NCBI RefSeq assembly: GCF_028816455.1
Contig: NZ_CP118246.1
Location: 1,612,001-1,676,000 of the forward strand
Source of the DNA: Devosia algicola
Lineage (GTDB): Bacteria > Pseudomonadota > Alphaproteobacteria > Rhizobiales > Devosiaceae
Direction of reading: 5' to 3'
Length of the DNA: 64,000 bases
Shown here: one piece after another, positions 1 to 9,248 of the stretch
How positions within the stretch are numbered: the first letter of the stretch is position 1
Layout of the letters: the number at the start of each line of letters is the position of its first letter
Program-made: the position numbers and the translations under genes
The notes under the pieces: model-generated
What the model saw: only the letters and a program-made list of their open reading frames with translations
Database searches by the model: none
Told to the model about the DNA's origin: nothing

Positions 1-1
1 C

Positions 2-181
2 ATTGGGCTGCGAGACTGGATTTTTCAAAATACCGACTGGGACCATTTCATCGGCTTTGCCGACGTGCGCAACGCCCCGTCCCTTGCCATTCTGACGGGT
101 ATCGGCATGGAAAAAACCCATATCGACACCTATCAGGGCATTACCGCCCAGTTTCACATCCTGCATCGACCCGCGCCATGA
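2..181 (+). CDS. C-terminal end of an unidentified protein (partial)
   Basis: An open frame enters the window from the left and ends in TGA at 179-181, giving about 59 C-terminal residues that include [20 protein letters not shown] and end HILHRPAP. I do not recognise the family. The stop overlaps the rnhA start (ATGA at 178-181), so the two genes are probably translationally coupled in one operon. The missing N-terminal part prevents a functional call. Confidence 0.5.
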   Translation: MGLRDWIFQNTDWDHFIGFADVRNAPSLAILTGIGMEKTHIDTYQGITAQFHILHRPAP

Positions 182-640
182 CCGACACTGTCATCATCCA
201 TACTGACGGTGCCTGCTCGGGCAATCCCGGGCCCGGCGGCTGGGGTGCCATACTGCAATATGGCGACAAGACCCGCGAGTTGAAGGGTGGCGCGCAGCTG
301 ACCACCAACAACAAGATGGAACTGACCGCCGCCATCGAGGCACTCAACGCCCTCAAACGCCCCTGCACGGTCGAGCTACATACCGATAGCCAATATGTCA
401 AAAACGGCATCCAGAGCCTGGATGCATGGCTGGAAGAAGAACGGCTGGCGCACCGCTGACAGGAAGCCTGTCAAGAACCTCGAACTCTGGCAGGCACTGG
501 ACGAAGCCACCAAGCGCCACACCATAACGTGGAAATGGGTCAAGGGCCACGCCGGGCACGACCTTAACGAACGCGCCGACCAACTCGCCAACGACGGCAT
601 GACCCCTTTCAAACCTGCCAGGCGAGCGCCCTCGGACTGA
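178..640 (+). CDS. rnhA: Ribonuclease HI (frame broken by one extra base)
   Basis: RNase HI degrades the RNA strand of RNA-DNA hybrids in the cytoplasm. The protein starts [20 protein letters not shown]. The catalytic acidic residues are visible: D10 in HTDGACSG, E48 in [10 protein letters not shown]70 in HTDSQYV, and the last Asp in NERADQL. As read, the frame stops at about 459. The family continuation ([33 protein letters not shown]) resumes in the next frame. Removing one C at 417/418 turns GAGCCTGG into GAGCTGG and restores a 153-residue protein, close to the usual 150-160. It begins at the ATGA overlap with the preceding gene. The break is one of fourteen of the same kind in this window and is probably not a real mutation. 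Confidence 0.92.
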
Positions 641-719
641 TTCAGACCAACCCCTCGCCGCTACGCAGCCTTTCCGATAATCTTGATTCCGCAGTGCCCC
701 TCAACGTCACGGAACCGCC

Positions 720-2232
720 ATGACCAAACCCGAAAAATCCCTCGACTTCATGGCCGATGGCGGCGAAATGGGACAGCTGATGCGCGCCCACGACTGGGCC
801 AACTCGCCCCTCGGCCCGCCCGAAAACTGGCCGCAAAGCCTGCGTCTGACCATCCGGCTCATTCTCAATACCCGCCATCCCATGTTTATCTGGTGGGGTC
901 CCGACCTCATCCAGTTTTATAACGACGCCTACAGGCTCACCATGGGCCCCGAACGCCACCCTTCGGCCCTCGGCCAGTGCGGTCGCGATTGCTGGCAGGA
1001 AATCTGGCCCATTATTGGCCCCCAGATCGAACAGGTCATGGCCGGTCGCGGTTCAACCTGGGACGAGGATCGCCTCGTTCCCGTCACCCGCCACGGCAAG
1101 CTCGAACAGGTTTGGTGGACTTATAGCTACAGCCCCATCGACATCGAAGGTGGTGTCGGTGGGGTGCTGGTGGTGTGCAACGACGTGACCGAACAGCATT
1201 TGATCAAGGATCGGCTGGCTAACCACTCGCAACACCTCATGGACATGTTCGAGCAGTCCCCCGGTTTCATGGCCGTCCTGCGCGGCCCGGATCACATCTT
1301 CGAACTGACCAACGCCGCCTATCGTAAATTGATTGGCGGGCGGCAATATCTCGGCAAACCGGTGCGCGAAGCACTGCCAGAAGTCGAGGGTCAGGGATTT
1401 ATTGAGTTACTCGACAATGTCTACACCTCCGGCAAGGCGTATGTTGGGCGTCGTGTCCCGATTTATTTTCAGGACGATTCTGAAACAGCGCCGCGTCAAT
1501 CCTTTCTCGATTTCGTCTACCAGCCCATTCTGGATGCCTACAACAATGTCACCGGCATATTTGTCGAAGGCAGCGACGTAACCGACCACGTTCAGGCTGA
1601 AGAGCATCTGCGCCTGATCAATGCCGAACTCAAACATCGCGTCAAGAACACGCTGGCCATGGTCAGCGCCATCGCCACTCAAACGCTCAGCGGCACCGGA
1701 CAGGATGGTCCACTCGACATATTCCGCCGCCGCCTCTCAATTTTCGGCAGCGCCCACGACATTTTGACCACCACCACCTGGGCCACGGCCGAAATCACCG
1801 ATGTTATCAAAACCGCACTCGATTCCCACCCTGCCTATGCCGGACGCGTGACCACCGCGGGTCCCGAGGTCACACTGGGCTCCAAACAGGCCATATCACT
1901 CGCCCTGGCCATTCATGAATTGATGACCAACGCCATCAAATATGGCGCCCTCTCCAACCAGTCCGGTCGCGTGACCTTGCACTGGCAACTGTCCGAGGCA
2001 GGCGATGATGACATTTTCACCATGGACTGGCGCGAACATGGCGGCCCCGCCGTTGCCAAACCCAACCGTCGCGGTTTTGGCTCCAAACTCATCGAGCGCG
2101 TCCTCAAGGCTGACTTCAACAGTCAGGCTCACCATGGATTTCGCCCCCACTGGCCTGCACTGCCAATTAGCCACCGCCGCGCCGAACCTGAAGGACCGCA
2201 CCGAACCCAAAATCGGCCTGCAGGACGACTGA
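720..2232 (+). CDS. HWE-family sensor histidine kinase with PAS domain (frame broken near the end)
   Basis: This is a soluble sensor kinase of the HWE type, which usually passes phosphate to a single-domain response regulator or to a PhyR-like general stress regulator. No membrane segment is seen. Residues about 35-160 and 175-295 form PAS-like sensor regions. The phospho-acceptor is H306 in AELKHRVKNTLAM. The N-box is HELMTNAIKYG, with N404. The G-box end is RRGFGSKLIERVLKADF. As read, the frame runs past the expected end as unrelated sequence. Dropping one G at 2126/2127 (CAGGCTC to CAGCTC) gives LTMDFAPTGLHCQLA, the usual HWE C-terminus, and a stop at 2232, for 503 residues. No partner regulator is adjacent. 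Confidence 0.85.
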
Positions 2233-2341
2233 CTGTCGCTCTTCTAGCGCTCGTGGCAATATCTTTAACAATGCCACCGCCACAACCCTTCTTTCGCCAT
2301 CAAGGTAGCGCCGGGCGACATGTCCTAGTGGGTCGAGCCTG

Positions 2342-2956
2342 CTATTTCTTGCCTTCAATATACGCCCTGTAGGCATCAAACATAGTAACGGCCCATTTGG
2401 TAGCCCTGTTGGCAAGCACCATGGATTCGCGGGATGCTTGGTTGACTGAGTTAATGTCGATTATTACTTCCTTGTGTGCCCATCCCGATTTTTGAATTTT
2501 AAGCCGTATTAGTTTGGCTTCACCGGAGTCAGATGGGTGGAAAATTGGGAACCCGTGAATAATGTCATGCCGCGTATCCGACAAAGAACTAACTTCCTCT
2601 AGAAACGATTCGTATTGAGGACGGGCAGCATCGGGTATACCGAGTCGGTTAAAGGCATCACGCAAATACTGAATTTTTGCGCTAAGGACCTTTGGTAGAC
2701 TTTTTTCGTATGCTGAATTGTTCATCCCGTTGTGAATGATCAGAATCATAGAGTCCAACCCAAACTCCAGATGTGCCCAAGAAACGGCGAGCCGCCCGAC
2801 CGCCGCAAACAAGAGTTCGTCCTGAATAATAGCTTTTTGTGCATCCACGACAAACTCCGAATGCAAATGACCACCATGGGCAAAGTACATAAAAGTAACG
2901 CGATACATCAATGGTTGAATCTGTGTAACTCGCGCTATTGAATCGCCTCCTCCCAC
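2342..2956 (-). CDS. Hypothetical protein with a HEPN-like Rx4H motif
   Basis: A protein of up to 204 residues that I do not recognise as a named family. It looks all-helical and carries TRHDIIHGF near residues 128-136, an R-x4-H motif of the type found at the active site of HEPN ribonucleases and HEPN-like abortive-infection proteins. An upstream helix holds WAHLEFGLDSMILIIH. The start is uncertain: the longest frame opens with GTG at 2956, and ATG at 2908 or 2890 are alternatives. Base composition is more AT-rich than the neighbours, which suggests horizontal acquisition. No nucleotidyltransferase (MNT) or other obvious antitoxin sits next to it, so a toxin role is speculative. Confidence 0.6.
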   Translation of the reverse strand: MGGGDSIARVTQIQPLMYRVTFMYFAHGGHLHSEFVVDAQKAIIQDELLFAAVGRLAVSWAHLEFGLDSMILIIHNGMNNSAYEKSLPKVLSAKIQYLRDAFNRLGIPDAARPQYESFLEEVSSLSDTRHDIIHGFPIFHPSDSGEAKLIRLKIQKSGWAHKEVIIDINSVNQASRESMVLANRATKWAVTMFDAYRAYIEGKK

Positions 2957-3049
2957 CCCAAAAAATCTAAAATTTTACCAAATTCCTACACATCAAAATC
3001 AGTCTTGCGCGCTATCGTGGCAGAATCGCCAATCCTAGGATTGCTCGCC

Positions 3050-3523
3050 ATGCGTTCCTATTTTGATGCCATGATCTGCTATTTCGAGTTTTCGGGCCGT
3101 ACCGGGCGTGCCCAGTTCTGGATCTATCAGCTGGTCGCGCTATTGATCATCAGCAGCGTGTTCTTTATCGAACTGAAATTGACCGGGTCATTCAGCCGCG
3201 TCAGCAGTCTGGGTTCGCTCTACACCATTGTCGCGCTGTTCCACGCGATCCCCAGCATCTCGATAACGGTGCGCCGCCTGCATGATATCGGAAAATCAGG
3301 CTGGTGGTATTTTCTCAACTTCATCCCTTTTGGTGCCTTTGTCATTCTTTATTGGAACTGCTGCGCCGGAGATGAGTGGGACAATGACTATGGCGATCCC
3401 CACATTTTCGTCGCCCGGCCACAACGCCTCTCCATCGCCGCCCAGCGACTCGACGCCGCCAAGGGCACAATGGACAGTGCCCCCACCCGCCGCCAGCCCC
3501 CCACCGAAGGCCGCTTCATTTAA
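3050..3523 (+). CDS. DUF805 family inner-membrane protein
   Basis: A small membrane protein of 157 residues in the DUF805 family (E. coli YhaH/YhaI type), whose function is unknown. It shows the family signatures FSGRTGRAQFWIYQL near the N-terminus, VRRLHDIGKSGWWYFLNFIP in the middle, and a GDEWDNDYGDP segment after the last hydrophobic stretch. Three to four membrane segments are visible. The ATG at 3050 is chosen because AGGA lies about 9 bases upstream and homologues begin shortly before the FSGR motif. It stands alone between a minus-strand HEPN-like gene and a minus-strand GST. Confidence 0.85.
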   Translation: MRSYFDAMICYFEFSGRTGRAQFWIYQLVALLIISSVFFIELKLTGSFSRVSSLGSLYTIVALFHAIPSISITVRRLHDIGKSGWWYFLNFIPFGAFVILYWNCCAGDEWDNDYGDPHIFVARPQRLSIAAQRLDAAKGTMDSAPTRRQPPTEGRFI

Positions 3524-3567
3524 TCGCCTTGGGGGCCGTGGCTGAATGGCGCGTGGACTGATTGCCT

Positions 3568-4182
3568 CTACGCGAGTCCGGAAAACGTATCTGACCATGC
3601 CGGAATCTGCATGAGCCGTTCGTGCCATGCGCTCACATGGGGATAATCTGCCAACGGCAAACCGGCTTCCTCATGATAGCGCAAAACCGTGCCAACGCGG
3701 AAATCGGCAAACGAGATATGGTCGCCGCAAAGCCACGCCTGGCGTGCCAGCGCACCGTCCAACACCGGCATGTGCGCGTGAAACCCCGCGAGTCCCTCCT
3801 CGACACCACCTTGGTCGACGGCGCCCATATTGTAGCGTTGCTTTGTCACGCGTTCCCACATCACCATGTCCGCCGCGCGGTTCAAATGTATATTCGCCCA
3901 CGAAACCCAGCGGATCATATTGGGCATTTCCACGCCCGTGCGCCAGAAATCGGAGCCCGCAAGCGCCGACAATCGGCACGCAATAGCGTCCGTCTCCCAC
4001 AGGCTCGAACCGTCATCCTCCACCAGAATGGGATAGAGGCCATTCGGGTTGAGCCGCTTGATATCCGCCATTTGCGCGGCATCGGCGCGGTCCGGCTGAA
4101 TAAGATCGACCGGCGATTTGAGGAATCGGGCGGTAGCAACCGCGACCCGTGGATTGATGTTGGTCGAGTAAAACAGCTTCAT
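3568..4182 (-). CDS. Glutathione S-transferase family protein
   Basis: A 204-residue cytosolic GST-fold protein. The N-terminal thioredoxin-like half starts MKLFYSTNINPRVAVATARF and holds LNPNGLYPILVEDDGSSLWE, which includes the conserved cis-Pro and the glutathione gamma-Glu binding region (here E-T-D). The all-alpha C-terminal half contains WLCGDHISFADFRVGTVL, the typical N-capping box and hydrophobic staple region. The substrate cannot be predicted. An AGGCAAG ribosome site precedes the ATG at 4182. Length matches the family. Confidence 0.87.
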   Translation of the reverse strand: MKLFYSTNINPRVAVATARFLKSPVDLIQPDRADAAQMADIKRLNPNGLYPILVEDDGSSLWETDAIACRLSALAGSDFWRTGVEMPNMIRWVSWANIHLNRAADMVMWERVTKQRYNMGAVDQGGVEEGLAGFHAHMPVLDGALARQAWLCGDHISFADFRVGTVLRYHEEAGLPLADYPHVSAWHERLMQIPAWSDTFSGLA

Positions 4183-4344
4183 CGTACTTGCCTATGAAAC
4201 AGGTTGGGATGTCAGCCACGGGCGCCAATCTCCACGACCCCTGGATTCATACCAACTACCACTCAATCTGGCGCGATCAATGTCAAATTTTCGGTTTACT
4301 GACTTGTGAAACATCTCATTGGCGTGCCGTATGGGAGGTTTGAC

Positions 4345-4785
4345 TTAACGGTACCCAACACCCATCACGTAATCTCGCATCATGGCTTCTTCATCCGTTG
4401 ATTCCTTGAGCAATTCCTGAAGCAGGTCTCGGGCATTGATAATGCCCAGCGGTCGCAGGTTTTCGTCTACAATGGGAACGTTTTTTAGACCGCGCTCGTT
4501 CATCCGGACCCACAAATCCGCCAAGGAGTCGCCCGACCGGCACGAAATCACATCGCACTTCATTGCCAGGGATACTGGCTTAACGCAGCCGCTGCCTTGG
4601 CATTGGCTGATCTGGCTCACGACATCGGTTTTGGTGATGACGCCCAGCAACACGCCGTCGTCGTTGCACACGACAAGAATATCAGTTCCGGAGCGGAGAA
4701 GTTCCGCCGCTCGAATGAGGGGAGCACTATCGGCAAGCGTGACCAGTCTGGAACGTGCGGTAGGTAATAGAGCTTCAACGGACAT
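4345..4785 (-). CDS. CBS-domain pair protein
   Basis: A 146-residue protein consisting only of two CBS domains (a Bateman module), which normally bind adenine nucleotides and act as energy sensors. CBS1 includes LLRSGTDILVVCNDDGVLLGVI followed by TKTDVVSQ. CBS2 includes MNERGLKNVPIVDENLRPLG and INARDLLQEL. The insert QCQGSGCVKPVSLAMKCD between them carries three cysteines, which could bind a metal or respond to redox state. That is only a suggestion from the sequence. No partner enzyme is adjacent. Confidence 0.86.
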   Translation of the reverse strand: MSVEALLPTARSRLVTLADSAPLIRAAELLRSGTDILVVCNDDGVLLGVITKTDVVSQISQCQGSGCVKPVSLAMKCDVISCRSGDSLADLWVRMNERGLKNVPIVDENLRPLGIINARDLLQELLKESTDEEAMMRDYVMGVGYR

Positions 4786-4877
4786 AACTTGCGCTGCCTT
4801 TCAAAAAACCACCATAGCAGGTTGTGGGAATGTATTGGCGCTGGGGCGGCCACGGTCTGTAACCTTGAAAATCAATG

Positions 4878-5315
4878 TCAGGCTTGAACGACCGTACGGC
4901 CCGCCCCCGCTTTGGCCTTGTGATAGGTCAACGCCATCCCGATACAGTGCCGCAACGCCCCTTCAGCCCATACCCCCTTGATCGGCAAGAGCACCGCTCT
5001 CTCACCGGCGTATTCCAGTTCCGTGGCAAAAATATCCCGAAACGTCGCCACCAGATTGGTGGTGCAGATGAAATAGACCGCCACGCAGTCCGGTCGATCC
5101 TTGGGCCATCCCAACCGGATCGTGCTCCCGCTTTTTGTCGCTGCTGTCAGATAGGCCGGCTCCCCCCATTTCAGCGTTTCCGTCAACGCCCCGACGCCCG
5201 GCGTCTCCGCCGCTACTGAAAATATCATCGCCCTGACCTGCATCAGGCGCGTCCGCACCGGCCCCGGAAAGCCCTCAAGCACCCCCGCCACGTCACCCGA
5301 CATCGCTGCACTCAT
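4878..5315 (-). CDS. DUF1801 (YdhG-like) domain protein
   Basis: A 145-residue protein of the DUF1801/YdhG fold, related to frataxin-like and YjbR folds, with no established function. It contains ETLKWGEPAYLTAATKSGST, DCVAVYFICTTNLVATFRD and a C-terminal LRHCIGMALTYHKAK, all typical of the family. The ATG at 5315 (MSAAMSGDVAG) has GGGAG about 8 bases upstream. An in-frame upstream extension to 5384 has no ribosome site and unrelated residues, so the shorter form is preferred. Confidence 0.8.
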   Translation of the reverse strand: MSAAMSGDVAGVLEGFPGPVRTRLMQVRAMIFSVAAETPGVGALTETLKWGEPAYLTAATKSGSTIRLGWPKDRPDCVAVYFICTTNLVATFRDIFATELEYAGERAVLLPIKGVWAEGALRHCIGMALTYHKAKAGAGRTVVQA

Positions 5316-5528
5316 TTGAACCACTCCCGCATTTCTGCGCCAGCAGAACCTATTTTCCGAGCACACGCCACCCAAAGCACCCAAATTAGTCCCCCGCCAC
5401 CCACACTGCTGCCAGAAACTGACACCGCCCCCGTTCCGTCTCCGTTCCTGCGGTGCTAGGATGCACGGAACGTTGCAATCGGCGCAACATTCCCCATCTT
5501 GATGGTTCTCATTTCACGCAGGGTGCTC

Positions 5529-8106
5529 ATGGCCTCCGACAAGAAATCCGCCCGTCCGGGCAAAACTGAATTCAATATCGACGATTTCATCGGCGAGATT
5601 GAAAAGGCCGAGGACATTGTCGCGTCCAAGCCGCTCTATGCCGAACGCATGCGCAACAAGCGCGCCCTCGACCGCGCCGACCAGAAAGCCGCCGCCGAGG
5701 CCGACGCAAAAAAAGCCGCCGAGGCCAAAGCCGCTATCAAAAAAACTGCGCTGGAAAAGCGCCGCACCACCAAATCCAGCCACGATACCGTCACCGGCAT
5801 GTCGCCGCGCGCGCCAAAATCCAAGGCGAACTCGGTCGAACGCCCCACCAATCTGGATGGTTTTGGCGAAGCCGAACAGGCCGGTTTTGGCCACGAACCC
5901 GCCAGCGTCAAACCCGCGCGGAAATCAAAACTCTCCGGCGGCGACGGCAAATCCTTAGGCAATGCCGCAACGGTCGGCGTCACCGCCACCGTCAAGGCGC
6001 TCGAACAGATCATTCTGCATGGCCGCAAGGAAGTTGAAGGCTCCTCGCCCTGGGCGCCCCACCGCCCCGAACGCCCGGTCCGCGATCCCTCGCGCCGCTT
6101 CCGCCTGCAAACCGAATACACCCCCGCTGGCGACCAGCCCACCGCCATTGCCGAGCCTGATCGAGGGCGTCAACAATGGCGAAACCGATCAGGTCCTGCT
6201 CGGCGTCACCGGCTCCGGCAAAACCTTTACCGCCGCCCAAATCATCGCCCAGACCAACCGCCCCGCGCTCATTCTCGCCCCCAACAAAACCCTCGCCGCC
6301 CAGCTTTATGGCGAGTTCAAGAGCTTCTTCCCCGACAATGCGGTCGAATATTTCGTTTCCTACTATGATTACTATCAGCCCGAGGCCTATGTCCCGCGCA
6401 CCGATACCTATATCGAAAAGGAATCCACCATCAACGAACAGATCGACCGGATGCGCCACGCCGCCACCCGCTCGATTCTCGAACGTAATGACGTGATCAT
6501 CGTCTCGTCCGTCTCCTGCATTTACGGCATCGGCTCGGTCGAAGACTACACCGCCATGACCGTCGATCTCGCCAAGGGCCACAAGATCGACCAGCGCGAA
6601 TTGTTGGCAAAACTCGTCGCCCTGCAATATAAGCGCGGCGACACCGGCTTTGTCCGCGGCACGTTCCGGGTGCGCGGCGATACCGTCGAAATCTTCCCGG
6701 CCCACTATGAAGCCGCCGCCTGGCGCATTACCCTCTTTGGCAATGAAATCGAATCCATCGCCGAGTTCGATCCGCTGACCGGCAAGAAATCCGCCGACCT
6801 GACCTTTGTGCGCGTCTACGCCAATTCCCACCACGTCACCCCGCGCGCCACCATGAATCAGGCGATCAAACTGATCCGCGCCGAACTCAATGCCCGCCTG
6901 CAGGAACTCAACGGCGCCGGGCGCTTTCTTGAAGCCCAGCGGCTCGAACAACGCACCCTGTTTGATCTCGAAATGATGGAAGCCACCGGCTCCTGCGCCG
7001 GCATTGAAAATTACTCGCGCTACTTTTCCGGCCGCAAACCCGGCGAGCCACCGCCAACCCTGTTTGAATATCTCCCCGATAATGCGCTGGTGTTTGTTGA
7101 CGAAAGCCACGTCACCATCGGCCAGCTGGGTGCCATGTATCGCGGCGACCTGCGCCGCAAGGCAACATTGGCCGAATATGGCTTCCGCCTGCCAAGCTGC
7201 ATGGATAATCGCCCGCTGCGCTTTGAGGAATGGAACGCCATGCGGCCCCAGTCCGTCTATGTCTCGGCCACCCCCGGTTCGTGGGAAATGGAACAGACCG
7301 GCGGCGTCTTTGCCGAACAGGTCATTCGCCCCACCGGCCTGATTGATCCCCCGGTTGAAATCCGCCCCGCGACCGCCCAGGTCGATGATGTGGTCGATGA
7401 AATCCGCCAGACCAATAAGGCGGGCTACCGCACCCTGTTGACGGTCTTGACCAAGAAAATGGCCGAAGACCTCACCGAATATTTGCACGAACAGGGCATT
7501 CGCGTCCGCTATATGCACTCCGATGTCGATACCATCGAACGCATTGAAATCATTCGCGATCTGCGCTTGGGTGCCTTTGACGTGCTGGTCGGCATCAACT
7601 TGCTGCGCGAAGGTCTGGACATTCCCGAATGCGGCCTCGTGGCCATTCTGGATGCCGATAAGGAAGGCTTTTTGCGCTCCGAAACCTCGCTTATTCAAAC
7701 CATTGGCCGCGCCGCGCGCAACGTCGATGGCAAGGTCGTGCTCTATGCCGACCGCATCACCGGCTCAATGGAACGCGCCATCGCCGAAACCAACCGCCGC
7801 CGCGAAAAACAGATCGCCTACAACACCGAACACGGCATCACCCCGCAATCGGTCAAATCCAACATTCACAACATCGTCGATAGCGTCGCCGAACGCGACC
7901 ACGTCACAATTTCCATTGGCAAAGGCAAGGACGGCAAGGAACAAGTCCAGGTCGGCGCCAACCTCGCCGCCGTCATCAAGGACATGGAATCCCAAATGCG
8001 CGAAGCCGCCACCAATCTCGAATTCGAAAAGGCTGCAAGACTACGCGACGAGGTCAAACGCTTGCGCGAAATGGAGCTCGATACCTTATCGGGAGAGGTC
8101 TCTTAG
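5529..8106 (+). CDS. uvrB: UvrABC excinuclease subunit B (frame broken by one extra base)
   Basis: UvrB is the DNA-damage verification helicase of nucleotide excision repair, working with UvrA and UvrC. Walker A is GVTGSGKT. The DNA-binding beta-hairpin region is [20 protein letters not shown], motif II is DESHV, helicase motifs V-VI are [18 protein letters not shown] and QTIGRAARN, and the C-terminal UVR motif is [15 protein letters not shown] lysine/alanine-rich N-terminal extension of roughly 170 residues precedes the core (858 residues in total against about 670 in E. coli), a feature I associate with Hyphomicrobiales. As read, frame is lost at 6156/6157. Removing one C (GAGCCTGATC to GAGCTGATC) restores [12 protein letters not shown]. 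The ATG at 5529 follows an AGGG site. A second copy of the 3' end lies downstream. Confidence 0.95.
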
Positions 8107-8220
8107 CGGCTTTCCCGAATTTTCGAGACTTCGAACCGGCCGACTCTGGCGGCAAAATCGCTCCAGTGGAGCGATTTTAGGTGAGAAGGCCATGAGGGCT
8201 ACGCCCGAATGGCCGAGCCC
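8107..8220. repeat. Palindromic element between uvrB and a second uvrB 3'-end copy
   Basis: Immediately after the uvrB stop lie two inverted repeats. The first has perfect 12-base arms at 8154-8165 and 8167-8178 around a single G. The second has arms GGCCAT at 8188-8193 and ATGGCC at 8209-8214, with an inner GGGC/GCCC pair. The arrangement resembles small mobile palindromic elements that insert at or inside coding regions in alphaproteobacteria. I saw no second copy in this window, so the mobile nature is an inference. Confidence 0.5.
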
Positions 8221-8257
8221 GCCTGCGCGATGAGGTGAAGCGGCTGCGTGAAATGGG
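8221..8257 (+). repeat. Second, diverged copy of the uvrB 3' coding segment
   Basis: The segment 8222-8256 encodes [12 protein letters not shown], the same peptide as uvrB at 8038-8073. Over 34 aligned bases I count 7 differences, all at third codon positions. The copy is out of frame with uvrB (offset 182 bases) and soon reaches a stop. It looks like a displaced older uvrB end left behind when an element or a recombination event supplied a new one. Confidence 0.55.
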
Positions 8258-8290
8258 ACCTATATACGTGTGTGACCCATAGGGCTTGCG

Positions 8291-8345
8291 CTGGTAACAC
8301 GTTGTAACCATGTTGTGGTAACGTGTGCAAGAATACTATATAGTT
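8291..8345 (+). promoter_or_regulatory. Possible promoter/operator of the Panacea gene pair
   Basis: An AT-rich stretch upstream of the Panacea gene contains an interrupted inverted repeat, ACACGTT at 8297-8303 and AACGTGT at 8320-8326, with GGTAAC repeated beside both arms. It is followed by a TATA-rich segment near 8335-8345 that could be a -10 region. Autoregulation by an operator here would fit a toxin-antitoxin operon. The assignment rests on sequence pattern only. Confidence 0.3.
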
Positions 8346-8428
8346 TTTGACTCAATAGGTGGCCTTGATGGTTGCCAATATCACGGCGCCCGATTTCGGG
8401 AGCAGCGCAGCAAAATGAGGTGGGAGTG

Positions 8429-8905
8429 ATGACAATTCGACTTGATACCGCTGCTCGTTTTCTGTGCGAGCAAAGCGGCTGGAGTATTTCAAACCTACAA
8501 TTGCAAAAGTTGCTGTATTTGGCGCAGGTCGAACACGCGGCTAGGTGCAATGGAGCCGAGTTGGTTGGTGATAAATTTCAAGCATGGGATTACGGGCCTG
8601 TGATTCCTAAACTCTACGGGCGGTTAAAGATGTTCGGCGCTGGTCGTGTTGAAGATGTATTCAGGGATGCGCTTACTCTAAAGCAGGAGAGCGACTCTCA
8701 TGAAAGTCTGGCTACGGTCTGGTCGGATTTCGGTGACGTTGCCCCCGGTGAGTTGATCGAAGTTACCCACTGGGATCGAGGAGGATGGGCGCAGCGGTAT
8801 GAACCAGGAATCAGAAGTATCCCGATCCGCCAAACAGACATCATCGAAGAAGCCAGAAACCGGTCTGAGTACGCCGACGAGTGGCGGAGCGTTATTGCCG
8901 CCTAG
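8429..8905 (+). CDS. Panacea-domain (DUF4065/SocA-like) protein, probable antitoxin
   Basis: A 158-residue protein made of one Panacea (DUF4065) domain, the family of the Caulobacter proteolytic adaptor SocA and of a broad group of antitoxins that neutralise varied toxins. Diagnostic parts are NLQLQKLLYLAQVEH near the N-terminus and KFQAWDYGPVIPKLYGRLK at about residues 48-66. The ATG at 8429 has GGGAG close upstream. Its last 107 bases overlap the next gene in another frame, which suggests coupled expression. Composition is AT-richer than uvrB, so horizontal transfer is likely. The antitoxin role is known for the family but inferred here. Confidence 0.8.
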   Translation: MTIRLDTAARFLCEQSGWSISNLQLQKLLYLAQVEHAARCNGAELVGDKFQAWDYGPVIPKLYGRLKMFGAGRVEDVFRDALTLKQESDSHESLATVWSDFGDVAPGELIEVTHWDRGGWAQRYEPGIRSIPIRQTDIIEEARNRSEYADEWRSVIAA

Positions 8906-9203
8906 GCCAAAGGTAGATGACAAAGCCGCAAGGCTTGAAAACGAACTAGAGTATCTGAAGCGAAAGACTGATAATAGCAAGTTCATCGTAAGCTTTGTCG
9001 TGGCGATTGCCGGTCTGTGTTTCGCCTCAACGTCGATCCCTTGGTATGCGTTTACCGCTATATTCCTACTTACGGTTATTCTTCTGATTTCGTTAGCTTT
9101 TCATTGGGATTTCCCGCAAGTCCGGAAGCCTTTAGAGGATTTGTTGGCGTGGGGGATGCGAAATGCACCTAATGAGAAAGACAAATCATCAGACGAAGAA
9201 TAA
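8799..9203 (+). CDS. Small two-helix membrane protein, candidate toxin partner of the Panacea protein
   Basis: A 134-residue protein with no family I recognise. The first 40 residues are polar, residues about 43-57 (KAARLENELEYLKRK) look like a short coiled coil, and residues about 60-103 contain two hydrophobic helices (FIVSFVVAIAGLCFAS and FTAIFLLTVILLISLAF). The polar tail ends KDKSSDEE. The gene begins inside the Panacea gene and shares its direction, the usual order of antitoxin then toxin. The nearest purine-rich ribosome site (GAGGAGG at 8778-8784) is about 14 bases from the ATG, so translation may depend on the upstream gene. Membrane-acting toxins are known partners of Panacea antitoxins; this case is inferred. 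Confidence 0.6.
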   Translation: MNQESEVSRSAKQTSSKKPETGLSTPTSGGALLPPRPKVDDKAARLENELEYLKRKTDNSKFIVSFVVAIAGLCFASTSIPWYAFTAIFLLTVILLISLAFHWDFPQVRKPLEDLLAWGMRNAPNEKDKSSDEE

Positions 9204-9248
9204 CCGGGCCATCTTTCTATAGGCTGGTGCCCCATTTGATGCCTGAAG

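Noticed and set aside
6010..7698. A 562-codon open frame antisense to uvrB
   Set aside because: It mirrors the uvrB coding frame in GC-rich DNA, has Gly/Ala/Asp/Ile-heavy composition typical of a shadow frame, and shows no family motif.
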